A DNA stretch of 36,896 nucleotides from an uncultured Clostridia bacterium (GCA_947625245.1 CANQNO010000016.1:1-36896), one strand, 5' to 3'. Shown: positions 8,701 to 15,820, numbered from the stretch's first letter. Notes: generated from the sequence alone by a model not told the origin. Program-made: numbers and translations.

Positions 8701-8990
8701 TTGGCTATATCGATTATATCCTCATAGAAATATAGAAACTTTGTGATTTCAGTTTCCTGCAACTTATTCTGTTTACAATAATATGATAAGGTTTGAGCTT
8801 TTTGGGCGCTACTAAAAAAAGTATAAGAATTTCTATATTTCTCTAACAAATACTTATAATCGCTACGGGCAATAAATTTGTCTGCAGTCATTAAAGCTTC
8901 AAACTCTTTATTGCAAGCAACAGCCTCTCTATATTCGGTAGGAATATTCGTATTTTCCCTTTTGCCGAATAGTTTTGAAAACAAGCTCAT
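5754..8990 (-). CDS. UvrD/Rep-superfamily helicase, HelD (helicase IV)-like, with nuclease-like insert, zinc ribbons and HRDC domain
   Basis: A 1078-residue superfamily 1A DNA helicase. Walker A is AGAGAGKTT (153-161); motif II is DEYQD (547-551); GDDWQSIYAF (575-584), the TAHSSKGLGYDNV segment (738-750) and EERRLFYVAMTRTKNR complete the helicase core. Between the core halves, residues about 320-410 hold a VSR/PD-(D/E)XK-like insert (TPDFCI...YIEHFGI), as in helicase IV. The C-terminal part has two four-cysteine zinc ribbons (C845/848/867/874 and C891/894/914/924, topoisomerase type) and an HRDC domain (about 1005-1075). It is a single-gene transcription unit with its own promoter and terminator. 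Its codons are far richer in A/T than its neighbours', which suggests horizontal acquisition. A repair or phage-defence role is possible but not shown. Confidence 0.93.
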   Translation of the reverse strand: MSLFSKLFGKRENTNIPTEYREAVACNKEFEALMTADKFIARSDYKYLLEKYRNSYTFFSSAQKAQTLSYYCKQNKLQETEITKFLYFYEDIIDIAKGSTIFAEHNEAFIHSHLSSEKSYLDKILYEVDPNINLDAEQRRVILSDEDYTLIIAGAGAGKTTTVAAKVRYLVEKKHIDPKQILVISFTNKAVGELKERINTGLLIPCPITTFHSTGYAILRQQEDNKKKIVGDGFLFNSVNNYLKVNILTQPELVDKLIMFFGSYFDAPYEGDDINLFFNYIAKADFSTLKSNVNEYNAQIIDRRTHKVTTITNEILRSAQEVKIANFLYLNQIDYNYEEIYPYHILKAKKPYTPDFCIRQGNKVAYIEHFGITENGRHSFYTAEELNRYKQEIQDKIALHKKHGSTLIYTYSQYNDRRDFLEHLKEQLEENGFVLNSRPSEEVFTKLVNTEENKYILKLVKLICTFINNFKTNGYTLDDFYRFERTNANVRTKLFFDVCKACYLEYQKRLSEENAIDFQDMINDSARILREKQNANEKLDYKYIIVDEYQDISRQRFDLTKELSKICNAKIIAVGDDWQSIYAFSGSDISLFTHFCSIMGYGQELKITKTYRNAQEVIDIAGNFVQKNETQIKKSLISPKHIQKPVIIHTYSEDYDKKEFKGKGGKYFQLGKQVEELIGKILEQNKREGKSLNSSILLIGRFNFDARNLCFSNDFVYDENNGKIFSKKYPKAKLEFLTAHSSKGLGYDNVIIVNARNELYGFPAKVDDDPVMKYVIKDDTSIEYAEERRLFYVAMTRTKNRVFIVTPENHPSEFILELIKDYPNITVHGELNKENETNIGTIKKCPVCGYPLQLRYKKDYGFRLWLCTNEPEICSFMTNEIGGGDFSIQKCDSCQDGYLVVKKAKTGDNYILGCTNYKADGTGCDRRMSRDYYKRWLTTGFEDDLSADKPLYQKGIPTQMPQIKSTDEKPVASERKKAEVHKTTLIGKDNFNVVADDEGNIITDMELLTALRALRFDIAKEKEIAPYKVINNQKLVSLATYRPETREEFISLNGFSETTYNEYGLRFLEAIKKFYCKK

Positions 8991-9021
8991 AAATGCTCCA
9001 AAATTTGTTTACTCTTAATTA

Positions 9022-9050
9022 ATTATAGCATTAATTTATCTATCCTGCAA
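9022..9050 (-). promoter_or_regulatory. Promoter of the helicase gene
   Basis: On the minus strand TTGCAG (9045-9050), 17 nt and TATAAT (9022-9027) lie 31 nt before the ATG; TTTTGGAG precedes the start codon. Confidence 0.8.
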
Positions 9051-9061
9051 TAAAATAACAC

Positions 9062-9254
9062 GCCTAACATTTTTTATAACAAAGTCACTATATCATTTAG
9101 GCACGTAAGCTGTCTGAACTTACGAATCTAAATGTAACCTTATCAAAATCATGCGCAGAGAGATGTGTTCTGCCGTTTCCCTAAGGAACCCTCGGCAGAG
9201 CTTCGGGCTAAGCCCTCGCGCGAACCCAACGTGAGTTCTTCATTTCCTCCATAC
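9062..9254 (-). ncRNA. Candidate structured RNA (family not assigned, strand and ends uncertain)
   Basis: This 190-bp non-coding stretch is packed with nested complementarity. CATTTAG (9094-9100) pairs with CTAAATG (9128-9134) around a second stem CGTAAG/CTTACG (9104-9109, 9119-9124). TCTGCCG (9169-9175) pairs with CGGCAGA (9193-9199) around GTTTCC/GGAAC. A further stem GCCTAA/TTAGGC (9062-9067, 9097-9102) would compete with the first, as in a switch or terminator, and on the minus strand it is followed by GTGTTATTTTATT. No convincing reading frame exists. The minus strand is favoured because of that T-rich end. I cannot name the family. Confidence 0.5.
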
Positions 9255-9293
9255 AAATTAGGGCGGAGCACAATAGGTGCTCCGCCCTAATTT
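9255..9293 (-). terminator. Terminator hairpin downstream of tRNA-Ser
   Basis: A perfect 17-bp stem (AAATTAGGGCGGAGCAC and its complement) with a 5-nt loop abuts the 3' CCA of the tRNA gene. A short T tract follows on the minus strand. Confidence 0.7.
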
Positions 9294-9380
9294 GGCGCAG
9301 AGAGAGGGATTCGAACCCCCGGAAGGTCGCCCTTCAACGGTTTTCAAGACCGCCGCGATAGACCGCTCCGCCATCTCTGC
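9293..9380 (-). tRNA. tRNA-Ser (anticodon UGA), CCA encoded
   Basis: The minus strand folds as a class II tRNA: acceptor GCAGAGA (9374-9380) pairs with TCTCTGC, followed by a G discriminator and an encoded CCA (9293-9295). The anticodon loop is CUUGAAA with UGA at 9344-9346, giving serine for UCA codons. A long variable arm (GGGCGACCUUCC) and the GGTTCGAATCC T-arm are present. At 88 nt it has the size expected for tRNA-Ser. Confidence 0.95.
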
Positions 9381-9552
9381 ATTTCTCTTACAATTGCCGC
9401 GGTTTGACGCGATTGAGCTTTGCCATCAATCGCTATTCCGTCGCCTGCGGCTCCTTACAAGACCGCCGCGATAGACCGCTCCGCCATCTCTGCATTTTTC
9501 TTACAATTGCCGCGGTTTGACGCGATTGAGCTTTGCTATCAATCGCTATTCC
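9345..9552. repeat. Tandem 95-bp duplication covering the 5' half of tRNA-Ser and its upstream DNA
   Basis: Positions 9345-9439 and 9458-9552 are identical except for two C-to-T differences, with a 113-bp period and an 18-bp spacer. Each copy holds the 5' part of the tRNA (to just inside the anticodon loop) and about 60 bp upstream, including the inverted repeat GCGATTGA-9-TCAATCGC (9409-9434 region and its copy). Confidence 0.9.
9458..9493 (-). pseudogene. Truncated tRNA-Ser copy (5' half only)
   Basis: The second repeat copy carries a perfect tRNA-Ser 5' half, from acceptor GCAGAGA (9487-9493) through the D-arm to CTTG of the anticodon loop. It then breaks off into unrelated bases (TAAGGAGCC), so no tRNA can form. 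It lies upstream of the intact gene on the same strand. Confidence 0.85.
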
Positions 9553-9596
9553 CGCAAAAATATGCAAGAAATGCAAATATGTATCGCGTTTTGCAG

Positions 9597-10307
9597 CTAA
9601 TTCCGCCTTAAAATATTGGAAAGGTTATATTCTTTTTTTATACTATCTATTCTGCCCGAACAAAAGTAGCTGTAGACGTCGCTGTCCGATGCGTAGATGC
9701 AATGGTCGTACAGCGTAACCTTGTTTATGTTGCACAGCAACTGGACTTCGGCAGTAAAAACGTCGTCCGCCGAAGAAGGCGCAGAGCTGCCCGTCAGGTG
9801 GTTATGCGCGATCAAGATCCCGAAAGGCTTGTGCGTTGAAATGAGCGAAGCCACCTCTTCCCTTCCCAGCGTCACGCCGTGCTTGTCGAAATCGGTTTTG
9901 GAAAAAATATATTTTATTTTGCCGTTCTTTTCACAAAAATAAATTTCGAGGACTTCGTCCGGCTTGTTGCTCAGCCGTTTTGCCGTAAAATTTTTAAAAT
10001 CCCCGTAATTTTTCAGAAATATTTCTTCCGCTCCGTCCGAATAGGCTTTTGCGGCAACCATTGCGACTATTTTTATATAGTGCGCGACGCTGTCGCCCAC
10101 TCCTTTCACGGATTTGAGTTGTTCCACGGATGCGTCGAACACTCCCCTCAACGATCCGAAAGCATTTATCAGCTCATGGGCAATGGGATTTGTATTGATA
10201 CGCGGATAGGCGTTGAACAGCAAAATTTCGAGCCGCTCGTGTTCGTGAAGAAACGAGCCCGAATCCAGCTTTTCGTAAAGCCTTTTCCTGTGTCCTTCAT
10301 GTAACAT
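9597..10307 (-). CDS. radC: RadC-family JAB-domain protein
   Basis: A 236-residue protein. The N-terminal part carries the RadC UPF0758-type helical region with a helix-hairpin-helix (SVKGVGDSVAHYIKI, 66-80). The C-terminal JAB1/MPN-like domain has the zinc-site motif AHNHLTG...SSADD (H168, H170, D181), equivalent to HNHPSG...D in the family. I prefer the ATG at 10307 because AAAAGGAGAGAG sits right before it and homology starts at GHRKRL; an upstream in-frame ATG (10340) would put that ribosome site within the gene. RadC proteins are named as repair proteins but their molecular function is uncertain. It follows the membrane-protein gene 10353-11819 by 45 nt, in one operon. Confidence 0.9.
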   Translation of the reverse strand: MLHEGHRKRLYEKLDSGSFLHEHERLEILLFNAYPRINTNPIAHELINAFGSLRGVFDASVEQLKSVKGVGDSVAHYIKIVAMVAAKAYSDGAEEIFLKNYGDFKNFTAKRLSNKPDEVLEIYFCEKNGKIKYIFSKTDFDKHGVTLGREEVASLISTHKPFGILIAHNHLTGSSAPSSADDVFTAEVQLLCNINKVTLYDHCIYASDSDVYSYFCSGRIDSIKKEYNLSNILRRN

Positions 10308-10352
10308 TTCTCTCTCCTTTTCAAGCCTTTTGCGGCTCATTTTGTCCGCTCG

Positions 10353-11819
10353 TCAACCTGCAAATCTTAAAACCGCGCGGCTTTCGCGGGATTCGCCCAA
10401 TGCGAAAGGCAATACCGAGCTGTATATGAGATTAGGCAATATATTGAACATGTGATTATCGAAAAGCGAAGCTATCAGAAGACCCGAAATTATAATGGCG
10501 AAATACGCCTTGTTAAAAGTGGGATTTTTTGTAAAATATACCAACGTCTGGACGCGGTGGATCAAGTATGCCACAAACCCAACCATACCGCTCGCCGCTA
10601 TAATTTCGGCAAACGTGTTGCAGGCGAATTCGGGCACGAAGTTAAGCCCCGTAAAGTCGTTTTCCAAAAAGTTCAAAAAGAACCCTGCGCCGAATACGGG
10701 ATAATTTACAAAGAACTCCTTCATCGCCATATCCGATATAAGGCGTATCCTTCTTGCATCGAACAGCAAGCCGTTTTGTTCGGATATGTTGTCCATAACA
10801 CTGCCCAACAGCCGCGTTATAGAGCTCCATTTTGCTATTATCACTATGCCGCAGATAAGGACTATCCCCACCGCCATTATTATGTTGAGTTTTCTGTTCT
10901 TGCTCTTTATCATTGCAAGAAGCATAGACGCGGGATATACCACCGCGACGCTTACCATAGCTTGTCTGCTCGTAGTTAAAAACACCGCCGCGGTGAGCAC
11001 TGTGGCATATATCAAAAACCCGAACCCGTATTCGTATTTGGTAGCAAGCATTATCACTGCGGGAATACACAGTACCAACAGCGTTCCCACCGTGTTCCAT
11101 ATCCCCCAGCCGAAAACCACCATTTCTTTGATGACTTCGCCGTGCGAATCGAGCATTGCGCTGCCGTTATGTATGTACAATACGGCAAGCTCCGTCACCA
11201 GCAGCAGAGAAAGAGCCAAAAATCCGAAACAGATTTTTATGTAATTCTCTTCGCAGATTTTTACGTTGAAAGTTATAAGCGCGAAGAGCCCCGCGTATAA
11301 CGCCGCCATTATCAAAGCGTAAACAAAGTCGTAAACCGAATATCCCTGTTTTCCTATCCCGCTCAAAAGGAAAGCCAACCCGAGGGCGCAGAGCCCTGCG
11401 AGCACGGGCGTGGGTTTGCAATTTCCGTGTTTGAACGTGGTTACAAACCTTACGGCTATTGCCAGAATAACAAGCCCGAGTATCACGCCTATTAGCGCGA
11501 GGTTTACGGGCGAGGAATAATATCCCCTGTTGACGTCCGGATTTACAAAAGGCGTCATATCGCCCGGGGAATTTTTAAGCGAAACCAATACGTTGAAAAA
11601 GAAAAGCTGTGAAACGAGCGGGGTAAGGTCGTCAAGAAACAGCAGCATAAGTATCACGGTTATGCCGAGATAATATATGCCTGCCATATCCAGACCCAGA
11701 TAGTAGCAAAATACGAGCCAGGCGGCAGTAAAAAAAGGAAAGGCGCGGGATGCCAAAACCGCCTTTATTAACGCAACCGCTGAATATTTATTGTCTTTTA
11801 AGCTTCTTACAAAACGCAT
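10353..11819 (-). CDS. O-antigen ligase / Wzy_C-like polytopic membrane protein
   Basis: A 488-residue hydrophobic protein with about 11-12 predicted membrane segments. The second half carries the Wzy_C/O-antigen-ligase hallmarks: TTSRQA (about 282-287) at a membrane boundary, RRIRLISDMAMKEFFVNYPVFGAG before the large loop, and ACNTFAEIIAASGMVGFVAYL, which corresponds to the family's HNxxLexxxxxGxxG element (the His is a Cys here). Such proteins polymerise or ligate polysaccharide or glycosylate proteins at the outer face of the membrane. A TTG at 11825 is an alternative start; neither start has a clear Shine-Dalgarno. A perfect consensus promoter lies upstream. A Wzz-like protein elsewhere in the window may be functionally related. 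Confidence 0.8.
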   Translation of the reverse strand: MRFVRSLKDNKYSAVALIKAVLASRAFPFFTAAWLVFCYYLGLDMAGIYYLGITVILMLLFLDDLTPLVSQLFFFNVLVSLKNSPGDMTPFVNPDVNRGYYSSPVNLALIGVILGLVILAIAVRFVTTFKHGNCKPTPVLAGLCALGLAFLLSGIGKQGYSVYDFVYALIMAALYAGLFALITFNVKICEENYIKICFGFLALSLLLVTELAVLYIHNGSAMLDSHGEVIKEMVVFGWGIWNTVGTLLVLCIPAVIMLATKYEYGFGFLIYATVLTAAVFLTTSRQAMVSVAVVYPASMLLAMIKSKNRKLNIIMAVGIVLICGIVIIAKWSSITRLLGSVMDNISEQNGLLFDARRIRLISDMAMKEFFVNYPVFGAGFFLNFLENDFTGLNFVPEFACNTFAEIIAASGMVGFVAYLIHRVQTLVYFTKNPTFNKAYFAIIISGLLIASLFDNHMFNILPNLIYSSVLPFALGESRESRAVLRFAG

Positions 11820-11854
11820 AGACAACTGTTCGCTGACAAATGTAATTCTTTTTA

Positions 11855-11883
11855 ATTATACTCCCGCTTCGGCTTTTTGTCAA
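11855..11883 (-). promoter_or_regulatory. Consensus promoter of the Wzy_C-like/radC operon
   Basis: Minus-strand TTGACA (11878-11883), 17 nt and TATAAT (11855-11860) match the vegetative consensus exactly. It diverges from the phosphatase promoter 45 bp away. Confidence 0.88.
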
Positions 11884-11928
11884 CGCCAAACGGCAGGATA
11901 AAAAAGTGTTTTTAAAAAGCTGCTAAAC

Positions 11929-11957
11929 TTGACTTAGAGAGTTATAAATGTTAAAAT
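11929..11957 (+). promoter_or_regulatory. Promoter of the tyrosine phosphatase gene, predicted leaderless
   Basis: TTGACT (11929-11934), 17 nt, TAAAAT (11952-11957). Only 6 nt separate the -10 from the ATG at 11964, so transcription should begin at or next to the start codon. No Shine-Dalgarno is present. Confidence 0.8.
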
Positions 11958-11963
11958 ATAAAT

Positions 11964-12761
11964 ATGCGTACCGAACGGATAAAGCTGAAAGGCGTAAACA
12001 ACATGCGCGATTTGGGCGGTTTGCCCGCGGCGGACGGAAAGAGGATAAAGAGCGGCAGGCTTATAAGAAGCGGGCGGCTGTATAAATTGCCCGCAAAAAC
12101 CGTTGCCGCGCTCGAAAATATGGGCGTGGATACTGTAGTGGACATGCGGCTCGACAAGGAAATAGAGACCCGCCGCCCCACCCTTATTAAGACGGCGGAG
12201 TATTACTATCTCCCCCTCGTCTGCACCGCGACGCCCGGCATCACCACGGGCAAGAGCATGGCGGGCACAATGCGGAAAGAGAGCCGCCGCATAGAAGAGG
12301 AATTCGGCACCGCCGACAACTATATGATAAGTATGTATAAGTACATACTTTTCGAAGAAGAGTCGCAAAAAAAGCTCAAAACGATTTTTGACCTCATTTT
12401 AAAGGAAGAAAACTGCATTATATGGCATTGCAATTCGGGAAAGGACCGCGCGGGGCTGGTTTCGATGCTGGTTGAAGGCGCTTTGGGAGTGAGCCGCAAG
12501 GATATTGTTGACGACTATATGGCGACAAGAAAAATCCAGCTGCGGCACAGGCGTCTGCAGAGATTGGGGCTTGCGCTCATACCGGGGTTCGGGGATTTCA
12601 AAAAACTGCTGCGCGCGCTTATGGCTACCAAACCCGAATACATAAACGGCGCGATAGACGAAACAGAGAGGCGTTACGGAAGCATAACGGGATACGTAAT
12701 TAACGCTTTGGGCGTATCCGCAGAGGACATTGAAAGGCTTAAAGATAAATATCTTGAATAA
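11964..12761 (+). CDS. Tyrosine-protein phosphatase (Y_phosphatase3 family)
   Basis: A 265-residue protein with the family start VNNMRDLGGLPAADGKRIKSG and RSGRLYKL, and the cysteine phosphatase signature HCNSGKDRAG (nucleophile C156, phosphate-binding R162). Asp residues around DMRLDKE (61-67) follow the usual layout. The family dephosphorylates tyrosine phosphate or, in some members, phosphoinositides. The homologous N-terminus begins right after Met1, so the leaderless start is preferred over the internal ATG at 12003. It is followed after 11 nt by the serine dehydratase gene; a functional link between the two is not obvious. Confidence 0.9.
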   Translation: MRTERIKLKGVNNMRDLGGLPAADGKRIKSGRLIRSGRLYKLPAKTVAALENMGVDTVVDMRLDKEIETRRPTLIKTAEYYYLPLVCTATPGITTGKSMAGTMRKESRRIEEEFGTADNYMISMYKYILFEEESQKKLKTIFDLILKEENCIIWHCNSGKDRAGLVSMLVEGALGVSRKDIVDDYMATRKIQLRHRRLQRLGLALIPGFGDFKKLLRALMATKPEYINGAIDETERRYGSITGYVINALGVSAEDIERLKDKYLE

Positions 12762-12772
12762 AAAAGGCAACC

Positions 12773-13987
12773 ATGCAATCACTAAGAGAACTTTACAAAA
12801 TAGGGCGCGGGCCTTCGAGTTCGCACACCATAGGACCCGAAAGGGCGATAAAGGAGATCAAACAGCGCTATCCCGACGCCGATGCGCTTAAAGTGGTATT
12901 ATACGGCTCGCTCGCCATGACGGGCAAGGGGCACGGCACCGACAACGTGATAATTAAGACCGCCGAACCGCTTTATTGCGAAGTGTCTTTCGATTTTGAG
13001 ACTCCCTGCCCCGTCCACCCCAACACAATGGACGTAAAGGTTTTGCGCGAGGGAAAAACGCTTGCGGTAAAGCGCGTATACAGCGTAGGCGGCGGCACGA
13101 TAGTGTTTGACGGGGAAAAAACTGCAGGAAAGGACGCGGATAAGGTATATAATTTAAGCACTTTCCACGACATTGCCGACCACTGCATTTCAAACAACAT
13201 AAGGCTGTGGCAATACGTCGAAAAATGTGAGGGGAAGGAAATTTTCAATTTTCTTCTCGATATCTGGGAACAGATGAAACAGACCATCCACGACGGGATA
13301 ACCACCTCGGGCGAACTTCCCGGCGGTTTGGGCACACAGCGGCGGGCGCAATACCTCTATCACCAAAGACACATAGACGAATCGGCGCAGACGCGCGAAA
13401 ACAGGCTGGTATGCTCTTACGCCTTTGCGACGAGCGAGCAGAACGCGGCGGGCGGGATAATAGTGACCGCGCCGACTTGCGGGTCTTCGGGCGTAATGCC
13501 CGCGGTGCTAAAATACATGCAGGACAGCCGCGGTTTTACCGACGAACAGATTGCAAGGGCTTTGGCGGCGGGCGGAATTATAGGCAACATAATAAAGACC
13601 AACGCTTCCATAAGCGGCGCGGAGTGCGGGTGCCAGGCAGAGATAGGCACGGCTTGCTCCATGGCTTCGGCGGCGCTTGCCGAACTGTTCGAGCTGGGAT
13701 TGGGTCAGATAGAATATGCGGCGGAAGTTGCCATGGAACACCATTTGGGGCTTACCTGCGACCCTATTGCGGGACTTGTGCAGATACCCTGCATAGAGCG
13801 CAACGCCGTTGCCGCAATGCGCGCCATAAACGCCTTATCCCTTGCGGATTTTTTATCGGAATCGCGAAAGGTGTCCTTTGACACGGTTGTGGAGACAATG
13901 TATTCGACGGGCAGGGATCTGCTTAACAAATACCGCGAAACGGCTTCGGGCGGGCTTGCGGAATTTTACAAGAACAATAAATCATAA
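12773..13987 (+). CDS. sdaA: L-serine ammonia-lyase, iron-sulfur-dependent, single chain
   Basis: A 404-residue enzyme that deaminates L-serine to pyruvate and ammonia. The beta-type half comes first (GPSSSHTIGPERA at 13-25, the SSSHT substrate loop, and HGTDN), then the alpha-type half with APTCGSSGVMPA, SGAECGCQAEIGTACSMASAA and LTCDPIAGLVQIPCIERNA. C285 or C287, C329 and C340 are the likely ligands of the labile 4Fe-4S cluster. The fused arrangement is that of enterobacterial SdaA/SdaB rather than the split Bacillus SdaAA/SdaAB. AAGG precedes the ATG by 5 nt. It shares a transcript with the phosphatase gene and ends at a strong terminator. Confidence 0.95.
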   Translation: MQSLRELYKIGRGPSSSHTIGPERAIKEIKQRYPDADALKVVLYGSLAMTGKGHGTDNVIIKTAEPLYCEVSFDFETPCPVHPNTMDVKVLREGKTLAVKRVYSVGGGTIVFDGEKTAGKDADKVYNLSTFHDIADHCISNNIRLWQYVEKCEGKEIFNFLLDIWEQMKQTIHDGITTSGELPGGLGTQRRAQYLYHQRHIDESAQTRENRLVCSYAFATSEQNAAGGIIVTAPTCGSSGVMPAVLKYMQDSRGFTDEQIARALAAGGIIGNIIKTNASISGAECGCQAEIGTACSMASAALAELFELGLGQIEYAAEVAMEHHLGLTCDPIAGLVQIPCIERNAVAAMRAINALSLADFLSESRKVSFDTVVETMYSTGRDLLNKYRETASGGLAEFYKNNKS

Positions 13988-13992
13988 AAGCA

Positions 13993-14024
13993 GGCGGCGC
14001 CCGCGGAAAACCGCGGGCGCCGCC
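13993..14024. terminator. Bidirectional terminator between sdaA and glmS
   Basis: A 14-bp perfect GC stem (GGCGGCGCCCGCGG and its complement) with an AAAA loop lies between the two convergent genes. Only short T tracts flank it. Confidence 0.75.
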
Positions 14025-14042
14025 TTAATATATGCCGTAAAT

Positions 14043-15803
14043 CTATTCCACCGTCACGCTTTTGGCGAGATTGCGCGGCTTGTCGGGGTCGCAACCCAAA
14101 ATCACAGCCGTGCGGTAGGCGAGAAGCTGTAACGCCGCAGCCGACAGCAGGGGCGACAGATATTTGTCGCAGCGCGGCAACTCTATTATCTCCGCCCGTC
14201 CCTTTAAATCATGCTTTACGCCGGGCAGACCCGTTATTACAGCCACTTTGCCGCGGCGGGCAAGCACTTGCTCCACCGCTCCCTCCGCCTTTACCGATAT
14301 ATCCGGGTCGGTTATTACGAATACCGAAAGCGTGCTCCCGTCTATGAGCGCGAGCGGACCGTGCTTCAATTCGCTTGCGGGATAGCCGCAACCCGGGATA
14401 TAGCTCACCTCTTTAAGTTTAAGGCTTCCTTCCAAAGCCACGGCATAGTCGATATCCCTGCCCAAAAAGTAGACGCCGCTACTCTCCGCGCACAGCCGCG
14501 CAGTTGCGTATATGTCTATCTTTTCAAGCGTTTTTAAAATGAGTTTGGGCATTTCGGCGACCGCCGCGAAATTTTCCTCTTTTTCAGCAACCAGCGAGGC
14601 GAGCATATACAGCGCGGCTATCTGCCCCGAATAACTCTTTGTGGCGGCGACGCCTATCTCCGCGCCCGCGGCAACGGGAACAACCACGTCCGCAATCCGC
14701 GTTATGGCGGAATAGGGCGAATTTGTAACCGCGAGCACGGTGCAGCCCTGCGATTTATACAGCCGTGCGGCTTCAACCGTGTCGGCGGTTTCGCCGCTTT
14801 GGGTTATAGCTATAAGCGCCGTCTTTTCGGCGACGTTCAGGGTTTTATACCGCAATTCACCCGCATAATCGGTTTCGCAGGGGATATGCGCAAATTCCTC
14901 TATGTAACGCTTCCCCGCGAGAGCGGCGTGATATGCCGTTCCGCAGCCCGTAAATACTATCCGCCGTACGCCGCTCAATGCGGACTTTATCAAGTCTTTT
15001 TGTCCGCAAAACGCCGTTATGGTGTTTTTGACGGTTGCGGGCGCTTCCCACAGCTCCTTTACCATAAAATGCGGAAACCCGCCCAAAGCCAGCGCGGAAG
15101 GTTCGGCAAGGTTTGGAAGATAAGCGCGGGTTATCTCTCTTTTACCGCCGTCGTAAATTTTGGCGGAGAGGGGCGTCACAAGCGCAAAATCGCCGTCCTC
15201 GAGTACGCAGACTTCTTTGCATTTCCCCGCGAGGGCGGTCATGTCGCTGGCAAGATAATTGCAGTTTTCGCCCAAACCCAAAATAACGGGCGAACGGCAT
15301 TTTGCCGCCGCTATCTCCTCTTTGCCTTCACACAGGCACAACAGCGCATACGAACCTTTGAGCATATCCGCACATTTTATTACGGCTTCTATCAGATCCC
15401 CGTCGTAAAATCCGTCGATAAGGTGGGCTATAACTTCACTGTCCGTTTCCGACAAAAAAATTTCGCCGCGTTCGGTAAGCCGCTGCCTGAGCTCGGCATA
15501 ATTTTCGATTATCCCGTTATGCACTACGGTGATCCTGCCGTACGTGTGCGGGTGGGCGTTGGCGTTGGAAGGCTTGCCGTGCGTTGCCCAGCGGGTGTGC
15601 CCTATGCCCGTATGCCCGCCGAAGAACCGCAGCGACGCGCCCAACTTTTCCACCCTGCCGCAACTCTTTACCGTTTTGCATGCGCCGTTTTCCATAATCG
15701 CCATACCCGCCGAATCGTATCCGCGGTATTCCAGATTTTTAAGTCCTTCGTAAATTATTTGCGCGGCGTTGCCGCCGCCCGTATAACCTATTATTCCGCA
15801 CAT
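14043..15803 (-). CDS. glmS: Glutamine-fructose-6-phosphate aminotransferase (isomerizing)
   Basis: A 586-residue two-domain enzyme that makes glucosamine-6-phosphate from fructose-6-phosphate and glutamine, the entry to UDP-GlcNAc and peptidoglycan. It begins MCGIIGY, so the N-terminal nucleophile Cys is in place; RGYDSAGMA, TRWATHG and HNGIIENY of the glutaminase domain follow. Two SIS domains (TGCGTAYHAAL; SQSGETADT) bind the sugar phosphate, and the C-terminus ends KPRNLAKSVTVE as in the family. AAGGAGA precedes the ATG and glmM ends 17 nt upstream. That gap leaves no room for the glmS ribozyme known from many Firmicutes. It is the last gene of the amino-sugar operon. Confidence 0.97.
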   Translation of the reverse strand: MCGIIGYTGGGNAAQIIYEGLKNLEYRGYDSAGMAIMENGACKTVKSCGRVEKLGASLRFFGGHTGIGHTRWATHGKPSNANAHPHTYGRITVVHNGIIENYAELRQRLTERGEIFLSETDSEVIAHLIDGFYDGDLIEAVIKCADMLKGSYALLCLCEGKEEIAAAKCRSPVILGLGENCNYLASDMTALAGKCKEVCVLEDGDFALVTPLSAKIYDGGKREITRAYLPNLAEPSALALGGFPHFMVKELWEAPATVKNTITAFCGQKDLIKSALSGVRRIVFTGCGTAYHAALAGKRYIEEFAHIPCETDYAGELRYKTLNVAEKTALIAITQSGETADTVEAARLYKSQGCTVLAVTNSPYSAITRIADVVVPVAAGAEIGVAATKSYSGQIAALYMLASLVAEKEENFAAVAEMPKLILKTLEKIDIYATARLCAESSGVYFLGRDIDYAVALEGSLKLKEVSYIPGCGYPASELKHGPLALIDGSTLSVFVITDPDISVKAEGAVEQVLARRGKVAVITGLPGVKHDLKGRAEIIELPRCDKYLSPLLSAAALQLLAYRTAVILGCDPDKPRNLAKSVTVE

Positions 15804-15820
15804 AACGTCTCCTTGCAGTT

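Noticed and set aside
9208-9243. A short minus-strand frame MKNSRWVRARA with GGAGG in front, possible leader peptide
   Set aside because: Only two bases separate GGAGG from the ATG, too close for normal initiation, and the same bases take part in the structured region.
15804-15820. Search for a glmS ribozyme ahead of glmS
   Set aside because: Only 17 nt lie between glmM and glmS, filled by the ribosome site; no ribozyme fits there or ahead of the operon's first gene.
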